Source of the DNA: an uncultured Shimia sp.
GTDB taxonomy: Bacteria > Pseudomonadota > Alphaproteobacteria > Rhodobacterales > Rhodobacteraceae
Assembly (NCBI RefSeq): GCF_947498095.1
Contig: NZ_CANMJE010000005.1
Coordinates: forward strand, 62,001 to 126,000
Length of the DNA: 64,000 bases
Direction: 5' to 3'
Below the pieces are notes generated by a model. It saw nothing but the letters and a program-made list of their open reading frames with translations. It ran no database searches and was not told where the DNA came from. Both the position numbers and the translations under genes were made by a program. Position 1 is the stretch's first letter; the number at the start of each line of letters is the position of its first letter. Positions 1-9,613 of the stretch are shown here, piece by piece.

Positions 1-338
<338 letters not shown>

Positions 339-415
339 CTAGGTAATGCTGCCTTGACCTTTTCGCCACCCCCTTTTGCGACCCAAGGCGTGTCACCTTG
401 CGACAAAATTAAAAT

Positions 416-430
416 GTTCTATATTTGTTC
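416..430 (+). promoter_or_regulatory. Alphaproteobacterial LexA (SOS) box GTTC-N7-GTTC
   Basis: GTTCtatatttGTTC at 416-430, exact match to the known alphaproteobacterial LexA consensus. Confidence 0.75.
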
Positions 431-432
431 TC

Positions 433-792
433 ATGCACACTCATCCCCCATATGACCTCTGGCCGCGCCCGCCCTCGGCCATCACAGCCACGCAATTGGC
501 AATTCCGCCCAATGGCGCACGGGTCACGGTGGCGGGGCTGGTGATTCTGCGCCAACGGCCGGGCACGGCAAAGGGCGTGATCTTCCTCACACTTGAAGAT
601 GAAACCGGGGTGGTGAATATCGTCGTATGGCGCAAGATGTACGAACATTTTCGTCGCGCGGTAATCGCGGGGCGCCTGTTGCGCATTACCGGACCGATCC
701 AACGCGAAAACAATGTGACCCATGTGATCGCCGAGAAGATCGAGGATATTTCCGAAATGCTCGACATGCTTCTGCTCCCGGCAGACGCATAA
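433..792 (+). CDS. Stand-alone OB-fold protein, remnant of the C-terminus of error-prone polymerase DnaE2
   Basis: VTVAGLVILRQRPGTAKGVIFLTLEDETGVVNIVVWRKMYEHFRRAVIAGRLLRITGPIQRENNVTHVIAEKI resembles the DnaE2 C-terminal OB fold; no polymerase domains upstream. Confidence 0.75.
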   Translation: MHTHPPYDLWPRPPSAITATQLAIPPNGARVTVAGLVILRQRPGTAKGVIFLTLEDETGVVNIVVWRKMYEHFRRAVIAGRLLRITGPIQRENNVTHVIAEKIEDISEMLDMLLLPADA

Positions 793-854
793 AGCTTTTG
801 GAACCGGCCAAAACCGGGTAAAAGGGACAAAAGTCCCGTCAGAGGCACACGAGC

Positions 855-1415
855 ATGTTTTTGTCCGTTTCCCGGTTTCCAAAGCTGGCCTGCGCCGTGG
901 CGCTGGCGGCTCTGGCGGCCTGCGATCCCGCTGAGATCGCCCCCCCGGACCTTGCGGCCCTGGCCGAACCCGACGTCGTGCGCAGCTCGGCCACGTCAGG
1001 ACCTCCCGGCGCTAAGCCAGGCACTTGTTGGGGGCGCGAGGTCAGCCCAGCCGTGATCGAAACCGTGACCGAGCAGATCATCGTACAACCGGCTGAAGTC
1101 ATGGCCGACGGCACCGTCATCAGCCCGGCCGTCTATCGCAGTGAAACCCAGCAACGCATCGTTCAAGAGCGTCGAGAGACCTGGTTTGAAACACCTTGTG
1201 ACGCAGTATGGACCGAGGAATTTACCGCCTCACTACAACGGGCTTTGAAAGCGCGCGGCCATTACACCGGCCCCATCACCGGCCTCCGCGACAAACGCAC
1301 CCGCGCCGCCATCCGTCGTTACCAATCTGCGCAAGGTCTGGATAGTACGATCCTGTCACTGGAAGCAGCTCGACAGCTTGGGCTGGTAGCCGTCGAATTG
1401 GAGAGCTCAGACTAG
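855..1415 (+). CDS. Lipoprotein with C-terminal peptidoglycan-binding domain
   Basis: Signal peptide with lipobox (LAALAAC); LQRALKARGHYTGPITGLRDKRTRAAIRRYQSAQGL is PG_binding_1-like. Confidence 0.8.
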   Translation: MFLSVSRFPKLACAVALAALAACDPAEIAPPDLAALAEPDVVRSSATSGPPGAKPGTCWGREVSPAVIETVTEQIIVQPAEVMADGTVISPAVYRSETQQRIVQERRETWFETPCDAVWTEEFTASLQRALKARGHYTGPITGLRDKRTRAAIRRYQSAQGLDSTILSLEAARQLGLVAVELESSD

Positions 1416-1550
1416 GTTCACACGAACCCGGCGCTCTGAGCCGAACGTGCAGATCTGGCAGCGATCCAAGCTCAAAAAGAGATTCTGATCCGACCGATGT
1501 CGCCAAGGCCTGCGTGTAGGTGTGAAACAACTGGCCCAAAGCGCCAAAGC

Positions 1551-1575
1551 AAAAGGGCGCCTCGAAAGGCGCCCC
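1551..1575 (-). terminator. Rho-independent terminator of the degP-like gene
   Basis: GGGCGCCT-CGAA-AGGCGCCC hairpin at 1555-1574, followed on the minus strand by TTTT. Confidence 0.75.
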
Positions 1576-1596
1576 ATTTCCGTCACTCTATGAGGA

Positions 1597-3111
1597 TCAC
1601 TCTTCGATGTTCAGTGCCACGAACCTTGGCTCGCCACCACGTCGCACCAGCAACAACAGCGACTTGCGGCCCGCTTGGCGGGATTCTTCGATGCGCGCTT
1701 CGAGGTCAGCAACCGAGGTCAGCTTTTTCTGACCGGCTTCGGTCAGAATGTCACCAGCCCGCAGCCCTTTGTCAAAGGCGTTCGAAGCTTCATCAACATT
1801 GGTAACAACAAGGCCCATCGTACCTTCGTCCGCGCCCAGTTCCCCACGCATTTCGTCGGTGAGCGGAGTCAGTGTTAGACCAAGGATCTCTTTTTCCATC
1901 GGCTCTTCGGAAGGTTGTGGGGTATCCGGCGTCTCGCTGCTTTCAGCGGTTTCACGTCGCCCCAGAGTAACCTTGAGTGTCTGGGTTTTACCATCACGCA
2001 GCACCACCACGCGAACGGCTTTGCCGACCGGAGCATTGCCGACCTGTTTGACCAGACCGCGCACGTCTTTGACGTCGTTGCCGTCGAACTCAAGGATCAC
2101 GTCGCCAGACAGCATGCCCGCTTCTTTTGCAGGCCCTTCAGGAACGTCGGTGATCATCGCGCCTTCGGCAGCTTCCAATCCGTCAATGGCTTCAACCATG
2201 TCTTCCGACACATTCTGAATGCGCACACCCAGCCAGCCACGGCGGGTTTCACCGAACTCTTTCAACTGATCAACCACGCGGGTCACCACGTTGGATGCCA
2301 TAGAGAACCCGATCCCGATCGAGCCGCCATTGGGTGACAGGATCGCGGTGTTCACACCCACGACCTGTCCATCCATGTTGAACAACGGACCGCCCGAGTT
2401 GCCCCGGTTAATAGCGGCATCCGTCTGGATGTAGTCGTCGTATGACCCCGAAAGTGCACGGCCCCGAGCCGAAACAATCCCTGCAGACACCGAAAAGCCC
2501 TGCCCCAGCGGGTTGCCCATAGCAATTACCCAGTCGCCGACGCGCGCCGTGTCACTGTCGCCAAAGGACACAAAATCCAGCGGTGTATCGGATTCCACTT
2601 TCAACAGCGCAATGTCAGTGTTGGGGTCTTTGCCGATCACCGTTGCAGGCAGTTCTTCGCCCGAGAAAAACTCGATCAGGATCTCGTCGGCCCCGTCAAT
2701 GACGTGATTGTTAGTCACCACATAGCCATCTTCGGAAATGACGAACCCCGAGCCCAGCGCCGAAGTCCGACGCGGTCTGTCGCCATCGTTGCCACCGCGG
2801 TCCTGGAATTCACGGAAAAAGTCTTCGAACGGAGATCCTTCGGGCACGATGCCCTGCGGACCCGTGCGCCCGGCGACAACAGTCGACGTGGTGATATTCA
2901 CCACAGCAGGGCTGATCTCTTCGGCCAGATCAGCAAAGCTGTCGGGACGCGCCTGCGCCGCAATGGATTGCGCCAGCAAAAGAACGAGCCCAAGTGCCGC
3001 GATCCACATAACCTTGAACTGCGCCAACGGGGCGCGCGAAACTGCGATTGCCTGAGTGTTCACTCTGAGTGTCTCCTGTCTATTCATCTTATCGATCAGC
3101 CTATCGCACAA
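1597..3111 (-). CDS. degP: DegP/Do family periplasmic serine endoprotease
   Basis: Trypsin-like protease with GNSGGPLF and two PDZ-like regions; 504 aa. Confidence 0.92.
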   Translation of the reverse strand: MCDRLIDKMNRQETLRVNTQAIAVSRAPLAQFKVMWIAALGLVLLLAQSIAAQARPDSFADLAEEISPAVVNITTSTVVAGRTGPQGIVPEGSPFEDFFREFQDRGGNDGDRPRRTSALGSGFVISEDGYVVTNNHVIDGADEILIEFFSGEELPATVIGKDPNTDIALLKVESDTPLDFVSFGDSDTARVGDWVIAMGNPLGQGFSVSAGIVSARGRALSGSYDDYIQTDAAINRGNSGGPLFNMDGQVVGVNTAILSPNGGSIGIGFSMASNVVTRVVDQLKEFGETRRGWLGVRIQNVSEDMVEAIDGLEAAEGAMITDVPEGPAKEAGMLSGDVILEFDGNDVKDVRGLVKQVGNAPVGKAVRVVVLRDGKTQTLKVTLGRRETAESSETPDTPQPSEEPMEKEILGLTLTPLTDEMRGELGADEGTMGLVVTNVDEASNAFDKGLRAGDILTEAGQKKLTSVADLEARIEESRQAGRKSLLLLVRRGGEPRFVALNIEE

Positions 3112-3256
3112 CGGCGATCAATGTGACGATTAGATGTATGTATGTCCTATCATGTGCAACTCAACGCACATCGCAAGACAACAAATTGATGTGAAAGGTC
3201 CGTGAAGGGGTCAAATGCGAGAAAAATGGCGCATGCGGCCACTGGTCGTGACCCAA

Positions 3257-3454
3257 TCAGGCACCCAGCGCTTTGCCCAGCCAGATCAACACCACACCGG
3301 ACCCCAGTGCAATCAGCCCCAAAGTACGTCTTTGACCCTCGGGAAGGGCCCGCAACGCTTCAAGCAGTTGCTCAACAAGCGAAGGGGCCAGTGCATAGAC
3401 CAGCCCCTCAATCACCAGCACAAGGCCGATCGCCAGTAGCGCAGCCCCGATCAT
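3257..3454 (-). CDS. DUF2065 family small membrane protein
   Basis: 65 aa, two hydrophobic segments, immediately downstream of hflC. Confidence 0.8.
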   Translation of the reverse strand: MIGAALLAIGLVLVIEGLVYALAPSLVEQLLEALRALPEGQRRTLGLIALGSGVVLIWLGKALGA

Positions 3455-4323
3455 TGATCGGGGTTGGCTGATTTCAGATAGTTAAAGAAGTCGCTGTCGG
3501 GCGACATGACCATCGACGAGTTGCCCTCGAGCAAGGCTTTGCGATAGGCCTCAAGCGAGCGGTAGAATTCAAAGAACTCCTGATCCGCGCCATAGGCGGT
3601 TGCAAAGATGCCGTTGCGTTTCGCATCGGCTTCACCGCGAATGATCTCGGACTGGCGGTTGGCGTCTGAGACCAGTTCAACTACGGTCCGATCCGCCTGA
3701 GCCTGAATACGCAGCGCAGCCTCTTTACCACGCGCGATCTCGTCCGCGGCTTCCCGCTCACGTTCTGCGCGCATCCGGGCAAAAGTCGCTTCAAGGTTGG
3801 CTTGCGGCAGGTCAGTGCGTTTCAGACGCACGTCAATCACCTCAAGACCCAGCGAACGGGCTTCGGTAATGGCCGCGTTTCGAATACGCAGCATCAGCGT
3901 GGCACGATCAGAGGACAGGATATCGTTGGACGACACCTTACCAAGAACTTCCCGGGTCTGAGACCGCAGGATGTTATCAAGGCGCTGTTCGGCCAACTGA
4001 ATCCCGCCAGCACCAACCGCTTGGCGGAACTGAACCACGTCTGTGATCCGGTAACGCGCAAAGGCGTCAACGATCAGACGACGGTCATCCGACGGGGTGA
4101 TTTCAAGCGGGCCAACTTCACGGCTGAGGATCCGGTCATCATAAGTGACGACCTCTTGGATCATGGGCACCTTGAAATAAAGGCCCGGCTCTTCCTTAAC
4201 TGACACAACTTTACCAAATTGCAGAACCAGCGCTTTTTCACGCTCGTCCACAATAAACAGCGACGACAGCGCCCCGATTACGACAAGTACGAGGACGGGC
4301 AACAGATATGTGGTCTTCCTCAT
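3451..4323 (-). CDS. hflC: Protease modulator HflC
   Basis: SPFH/prohibitin family sequence, adjacent to hflK. Confidence 0.95.
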   Translation of the reverse strand: MRKTTYLLPVLVLVVIGALSSLFIVDEREKALVLQFGKVVSVKEEPGLYFKVPMIQEVVTYDDRILSREVGPLEITPSDDRRLIVDAFARYRITDVVQFRQAVGAGGIQLAEQRLDNILRSQTREVLGKVSSNDILSSDRATLMLRIRNAAITEARSLGLEVIDVRLKRTDLPQANLEATFARMRAEREREAADEIARGKEAALRIQAQADRTVVELVSDANRQSEIIRGEADAKRNGIFATAYGADQEFFEFYRSLEAYRKALLEGNSSMVMSPDSDFFNYLKSANPDQ

Positions 4324-5468
4324 TGGTCCGCTCCCTTCTTCTTACCGAGTTCATTGAGCGGCAAGTACGGCACGACACCGCTGCCTCCGGACTCTTCGTC
4401 AATAATGACCTTGTCGACGCGGCTCAGAACTTCTTCCATCGTTTCCAGATAGAGACGTTTGCGGGTCACTTCAGGGGCCTTGCTGTATTCTTCCAGAACG
4501 GCTGTAAACCGGCTGGCCTCACCTTCCGCCTCGTTCACGACCTGAGCGCGATAGGCTTCGGCCTGTTCCAAAACCTGCGCCGAGTCACCACGCGCCCCGG
4601 CGAGAACCCGGTTGGCATAGGCGTCAGCTTGCTTCTGAAGACGGTCACGCTCTTGCGATGCGGATTGCACTTCACGGAAGCTGTCTTTTACAGGTTCGGG
4701 CGGATCGGCACCGTCAAAGTTCACCCGGATGACATTCACGCCAGCATCATAGCTGTCGAGGGTCGATTGGATCAGCTCCAGCAAACGATCTGCGATGACG
4801 TCACGATCCCGGTTAAGGATCGGTGCCAGCTCCGACTGCGCAATAATCTCACGCATGGCCGATTCCGACACGGCGCGGATTGTTTCTTTCGGGTCACGCA
4901 AGTTGAACAAGTACTGCGCCGGATCATTGATGTTCCAAACCACTTGGAAATCAATATCAACGATGTTCTCGTCACCGGTCAGCATCAGGCCATCACCAGA
5001 CCGGCCAGACGAAGGAATTTCTTCGGTCTGTTCGCGGGTCACGGGGATGATCTCGGCAGTGACCAGCGGCCACGGCGCAAAGTTCAGACCCGGCTCGCCC
5101 GTTGACATATACTCACCCAGGAACAACTCAACCGACAACTCTTCGGGCTTGACCGAGTAAAAACTCTGGAGCGCCCAGAAGCCAGCAGCCGCCAGCACAC
5201 CAATGGCAACTGTGCCTTTGCCGATGCCACCACCCGAAGGACGACGACCGCCCCCTTGATTGCCGCCGCCAGAACCGCCGCGACCGCCCATAAGGACGCG
5301 CAACTGATCCTGACCTTTTTTCATCAACTCATCGATATCGGGAATCTGAGGGCCATCATCGCCGGGGCCACGGCCATCGCCGTTATTGCCACCGCCGTTG
5401 TTGCCACGGTTTCCACCGCCGCCCTGATTTCCGCCGCCGCCCCAGGGGCCGCCACTGTTACCTGCCAT
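4320..5468 (-). CDS. hflK: FtsH protease activity modulator HflK
   Basis: Gly-rich N-terminus, TM segment, SPFH domain; overlaps hflC start. Confidence 0.95.
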   Translation of the reverse strand: MAGNSGGPWGGGGNQGGGGNRGNNGGGNNGDGRGPGDDGPQIPDIDELMKKGQDQLRVLMGGRGGSGGGNQGGGRRPSGGGIGKGTVAIGVLAAAGFWALQSFYSVKPEELSVELFLGEYMSTGEPGLNFAPWPLVTAEIIPVTREQTEEIPSSGRSGDGLMLTGDENIVDIDFQVVWNINDPAQYLFNLRDPKETIRAVSESAMREIIAQSELAPILNRDRDVIADRLLELIQSTLDSYDAGVNVIRVNFDGADPPEPVKDSFREVQSASQERDRLQKQADAYANRVLAGARGDSAQVLEQAEAYRAQVVNEAEGEASRFTAVLEEYSKAPEVTRKRLYLETMEEVLSRVDKVIIDEESGGSGVVPYLPLNELGKKKGADQ

Positions 5469-5534
5469 AAAGGTCCATCCCTTTGTTCATACCGTCTTGG
5501 CTCGTATCTTAAACTGTGTGTCCACAGAAGAAAA

Positions 5535-6890
5535 TCAAGCTGTTCGTGTTGGTGTTTTCATCGTCACGATTTCTTCGGACATGGTCGGGTGCACCGCCAC
5601 GGTCCGATCAAAATCTTCTTTGGTTGCACCCATCTTGACTGCGATCCCCGCCAGCTGGATCATTTCTCCGGCACCGGGTGCCACAATGTGACAGCCCAGA
5701 ACCTTGCGGGTCTTCTGGCTGACAACCAACTTCATCAGCACACGCTCGCTGCGGCCGGCAAAAGACTGCTGCATAGGCTTAAAACTGGTGGCATAAACCT
5801 CAATCGGTTCTTGCTCACGTGCGTCTTCCTCGCTCAGGCCTACGGTCCCCATTTCAGGTTGGGTGAAGATCGCGGTAGGGATAAGCTCGTGATCGGGCTT
5901 GGTCGGGTTGCCTTTGAACACGGTCTCAACAAAGGCCATGCCTTCGCGAATGGCCACAGGCGTGAGGTTCACTCGGTCCGTCACATCGCCCACAGCATAG
6001 ACAGAGGGGACTGCGGTCTGACTGTAGTCATCAACGACGACCTCTCCCTTGCGACCGATCTCAACGCCGATCTCTTTCAGGCCCATATTCTCGGTGTTTG
6101 GGGCGCGACCCGTGGCGAACATCACGTGATCAAAGACCCGCTCATCGCCGTTGGTGGCCTTGACCCAAACCTTGTCGCCCTCTTTGCGCATCTCAAGAAC
6201 GTTGGTTCCCAAATGCAGATCGATGCCTTTCTGGCACATCTCTTCCGAGACCAGCCCACGCGCCTCATCATCAAAGCCGCGCAGGATTTGCGCACCGCGA
6301 TAGTATTGCGTCACTTTCACGCCCAGCCCGTTCAGGATGCCTGCAAACTCGGAGGCGATGTAGCCCCCGCCAACGATCAGGATCGACTCGGGCATTTTTT
6401 CCAAATGGAAGATGTCATTTGACGTGATACCGTTCTCATCCCCAGGAATACCGGGCATAACCGGGCGTCCACCCATCGCAAGCAGGATATGCTTGGCCGT
6501 CTTGCGGGTGCCATCGGCCAATTCCACGGTATGCGCATCGGCCAGCTTGGCGCGCTGGTCAAAGGTCTCAACACCGTTGTTCTTCAGAATGCCGCGATAG
6601 ACGTTCTCAAGCCGATCCAACTCTGCATAAAGCTTGCCGCGAAACACATCCCAGTCGAACCCGCCGGCGTGGACCGTCCAGCCATAAGCCTGAGCATCTT
6701 CGACCATGCCGGAATACTCGCTGGCAAAAACCATCAACTTTTTGGGAACACAGCCTCGAATCACACAGGTTCCGCCGTAGCGGTCTTCTTCTGCGAGAGC
6801 CACTTTGGCCCCTTCTTGAGCCGCAACGCGCGCAGCCCGAACACCACCGGAGCCACCGCCGATGACAAACAAATCGTAGTCGAAATTCAT
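5535..6890 (-). CDS. gor: Glutathione-disulfide reductase
   Basis: FAD motif GGGSGGVRAAR and redox motif GGTCVIRGCVPKK. Confidence 0.95.
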   Translation of the reverse strand: MNFDYDLFVIGGGSGGVRAARVAAQEGAKVALAEEDRYGGTCVIRGCVPKKLMVFASEYSGMVEDAQAYGWTVHAGGFDWDVFRGKLYAELDRLENVYRGILKNNGVETFDQRAKLADAHTVELADGTRKTAKHILLAMGGRPVMPGIPGDENGITSNDIFHLEKMPESILIVGGGYIASEFAGILNGLGVKVTQYYRGAQILRGFDDEARGLVSEEMCQKGIDLHLGTNVLEMRKEGDKVWVKATNGDERVFDHVMFATGRAPNTENMGLKEIGVEIGRKGEVVVDDYSQTAVPSVYAVGDVTDRVNLTPVAIREGMAFVETVFKGNPTKPDHELIPTAIFTQPEMGTVGLSEEDAREQEPIEVYATSFKPMQQSFAGRSERVLMKLVVSQKTRKVLGCHIVAPGAGEMIQLAGIAVKMGATKEDFDRTVAVHPTMSEEIVTMKTPTRTA

Positions 6891-6899
6891 GTTTCGCCC

Positions 6900-7688
6900 T
6901 TAATCCACCAGATCCGCGAAGAGGTTATCCGACTCGGCAAAGTCGAGCAGGCTCTCTTCGATCGTGCCGGCATTGATGTCGCGCACTTCAACGCGCCCGT
7001 CACCGTATCCAACAACCACTGCGTCACAGATATCGATGAAAAGGCCGTTTTCAACCACCCCTGGCATCTGGTTCAACACCATGGCCAGCTGGCGGGCATC
7101 GCCAATGCGATTCAGGTGCAAATCCAGGATGTGATTGCCCTCATCCGTCATGTAGGGGCTGTCGTTATTCATACGCAGAGTCGAGCTACGCCCCAGCACA
7201 TCCATGCTGACTAGGGTCTCCTCGATCAGTGCTTGTGTTGTCTTCCAGCCAAATGGGATCACTTCGACCGGCAGAGGGAAAGTTCCCAGCGTTTCGACCT
7301 CTTTCCCGACATCGGCAATTACAACCATCTGGTCTGATGCCGTGGCGACGATCTTTTCCTGCAACAAAGCGCCGCCGCCGCCTTTGATGAGGTTCAGTTC
7401 ACTGTCAAACTCGTCTGCGCCATCAATGGTCACATCCAGCCAGCGTGCTTCGTCAAGGCTCACCACCTCAATACCGACCTCTTTGGCCAGCTGCGCGGTG
7501 CGCGTCGATGTGGGAACGCCTTTGATGCGCAGCCCTTCATCACGAACCAGTTCTCCAAGACATCGGACCAGCCAAGCAGCGGTCGAGCCCGTGCCTAATC
7601 CGACGCGCATCCCGTCTTCGACATAGTCTGTTGCCTTCTTGGCAGCGACGAATTTGGCCTTATCGATAGGCGACAATTCTCCGGACAT
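6900..7688 (-). CDS. rpiA: Ribose-5-phosphate isomerase A
   Basis: GLGTGSTA, DGADEFD and KGGGGALLQEKI motifs; start chosen at MSGELSPIDKAKF. Confidence 0.95.
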   Translation of the reverse strand: MSGELSPIDKAKFVAAKKATDYVEDGMRVGLGTGSTAAWLVRCLGELVRDEGLRIKGVPTSTRTAQLAKEVGIEVVSLDEARWLDVTIDGADEFDSELNLIKGGGGALLQEKIVATASDQMVVIADVGKEVETLGTFPLPVEVIPFGWKTTQALIEETLVSMDVLGRSSTLRMNNDSPYMTDEGNHILDLHLNRIGDARQLAMVLNQMPGVVENGLFIDICDAVVVGYGDGRVEVRDINAGTIEESLLDFAESDNLFADLVD

Positions 7689-7970
7689 ACGGCGACTCCC
7701 TTGATCTTCTTGCAAAGGTTATAGGCAAGATGCGCGCGCGGGACCACGGGGAAATCGCGATATTGGTGACTTCTACATCCACATTTTGGCGTCGGTTACC
7801 TTTTTCATCGCTTCTGTGCCCGTGATCTTCTCGTCACCGCTTTGATTTCCGGAAGCGGTGCCGTTGGTCTCTGCGACGACAAAACCGCAGCATCGCAAAC
7901 TAGAGGGCCGTGAGTTTTCGGACCAGAAAGTGCGATTTTGGAAAACTTATGTGCAGAAATGCATAATTGC

Positions 7971-8010
7971 ATAGCGCGCTATTTGAATTTATCTACATAG
8001 CAAGCTATTT
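7971..8010. promoter_or_regulatory. Twin palindromes ATAGCGCGCTATTT / ATAGCAAGCTATTT, candidate MarR/SlyA-type operators
   Basis: 7971-7984 and 7997-8010, 26 bp apart, just upstream of the ATG at 8026; close to the SlyA consensus TTAGCAAGCTAA. Confidence 0.5.
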
Positions 8011-8025
8011 AACTGGAGAAACGCT

Positions 8026-8475
8026 ATGAAACTACCCCTTCACGCCGCCGCTGGTTGTCTTGCCCTTTTGGCCATTTCGACCTTCTGGGTCAGCACTGTC
8101 ACCTCCGAGTTGTTCGGTGACAACGCGACCATCGCTTCCGTCAAACAGATGGTTCTGTGGGGGATGCTGATACTTGTGCCAGCTATGGCGACGGTTGGAG
8201 CGACCGGTGCCAGCCTCGGTAAAGGATGGCGTCTGCCGCAGGTTGTCCGCAAACAAAAGCGTATGAAAATCATCGCGGCCAATGGTCTGCTGATCCTGCT
8301 CCCCAGTGCGGTGTTTCTTGCCACGCGCGCCGGTACGGGCACCTTCGATGGCGTGTTCTACGTGGTTCAGGGGGTTGAGCTGATTGCCGGCGCAACCAAC
8401 ATTACCCTGTTGTCCCGCAGCCTGAAAGATGGTCTGTCGCTGCGCAAACGCCGCCAATCACGCGCCAAGGCTTAA
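8026..8475 (+). CDS. Hypothetical integral membrane protein (about 4 TM)
   Basis: 149 aa, hydrophobic segments, SD CTGGAGAA upstream. Confidence 0.75.
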   Translation: MKLPLHAAAGCLALLAISTFWVSTVTSELFGDNATIASVKQMVLWGMLILVPAMATVGATGASLGKGWRLPQVVRKQKRMKIIAANGLLILLPSAVFLATRAGTGTFDGVFYVVQGVELIAGATNITLLSRSLKDGLSLRKRRQSRAKA

Positions 8476-8482
8476 TTCAGCA

Positions 8483-8510
8483 AGGCGCCTCGCATCTCTG
8501 CGAGGCGCCT
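8483..8510. terminator. Perfect 11-bp stem hairpin
   Basis: AGGCGCCTCGC-ATCTCT-GCGAGGCGCCT immediately after the stop at 8475; no T-tract. Confidence 0.5.
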
Positions 8511-8542
8511 GCCATGTGCAGCCCAAGGTCTTGCCCCGACCC

Positions 8543-8776
8543 TCAAGCTTCCGCGCGAATCCGCCCGATGATTTCACGCGCATCTTCCAGAGAGACCCAG
8601 CCATCACGTCCAAATGCACTGAGTCCAGGAACTTTGCGGCCTCATTCTTGTGCGTGCGTGCTACTCTGCAAGACAATACACTCAGCGATCAGTGCCTCTT
8701 CAAGCGGTTGTGCCTTGGCCATTGAAACCCAGAGACCAATTACGATCAGTACCATTCCACGAACCCAAAAAGACAT
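8543..8776 (-). pseudogene. Small secreted protein ORF interrupted by one in-frame TGA
   Basis: Minus-strand translation MSFWVRGMVLIVIGLWVSMAKAQPLEEALIAECIVLQSSTHAQE*GRKVPGLSAFGRDGWVSLEDAREIIGRIRAEA*; strong SD GGAGGGAAG before ATG; TGA at 8642-8644. Confidence 0.4.
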
Positions 8777-8908
8777 CTTCCCTCCTACGGTTATTGAGAC
8801 ACTAGCCCGGCATTCCTAACGGTCGGTTAACCACGCTCAGCCGGGTTTCCGATAGGAAACGTCGCTTTGGGAACGACAAACGCGGCGCGCGCGACATATC
8901 TTTGCCAG

Positions 8909-9613
8909 ATGGATGGAAAACTGCGCCTTCACTATGCCCCGGACAACGCCTCACTTATTGTGAGGTTGGCGTTGGAGGAATTGCAGCTTCCGTATGAAAC
9001 TGTGTTGGTTGATCGCGCCAAAGATGCCCAGAACAGTGCGAGCTATCTAGCGATCAATCCGGCCGGTCTGATTCCTGCGATGGAAACGCCTGACGGCCCG
9101 CTGTTTGAAACAGCTGCGATTCTCTTGTGGGTTTGCGAAACGCAGGATGCACTCGGGCCACAACCGGGCCACCCGGAACGCGGTGCCTTTTTGAAGTGGA
9201 TGTTCTATGTTTCGAACACCGCGCATACAAACCTGCGGCTGAACTTCTATGCCGAAAAATACGTGGGCTCAGATCGCGACAAACAGGTGGCGTTGCGCAA
9301 AGGCGCGAGGCAAAACCTTACCCGCAGCTTTAACCTGCTGGATGAATTGCTGCGAGAAGGGCATGATTGGTTTGGTGGCGACCACGTCGGAGCACTTGAC
9401 CTTTACATCTGTGCGATGCTGCGCTGGTCTGCACTTTACCCGCAAGGCGACACACAGTGGTTTGATCTACAAGCCTTCCCTGACCTACAGGGTCTAGCAC
9501 AACGCATCGAGGTCCGCGACAGCGTGCTGGCCCTTTGCAAGGCCGAGGGCATGGCCCCGCGCCCCTTTTCCAAACCTGACTACCCCAATCCCCCAGAAGG
9601 AGTGGCGATCTAA
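8909..9613 (+). CDS. Glutathione S-transferase family protein
   Basis: MDGKLRLHYAPDNASLIVRLALEELQLPYE... typical GST N-domain; start chosen at internal Met. Confidence 0.88.
   Translation: MDGKLRLHYAPDNASLIVRLALEELQLPYETVLVDRAKDAQNSASYLAINPAGLIPAMETPDGPLFETAAILLWVCETQDALGPQPGHPERGAFLKWMFYVSNTAHTNLRLNFYAEKYVGSDRDKQVALRKGARQNLTRSFNLLDELLREGHDWFGGDHVGALDLYICAMLRWSALYPQGDTQWFDLQAFPDLQGLAQRIEVRDSVLALCKAEGMAPRPFSKPDYPNPPEGVAI

Noticed and set aside
5225-5460. Low-complexity GGN repeats as a mobile or regulatory repeat
   Set aside because: Explained by the Gly-rich N-terminus of HflK
5256-6422. 388-aa plus-strand ORF opposite hflK/gor
   Set aside because: Antisense to two strongly recognised genes, no domain signal
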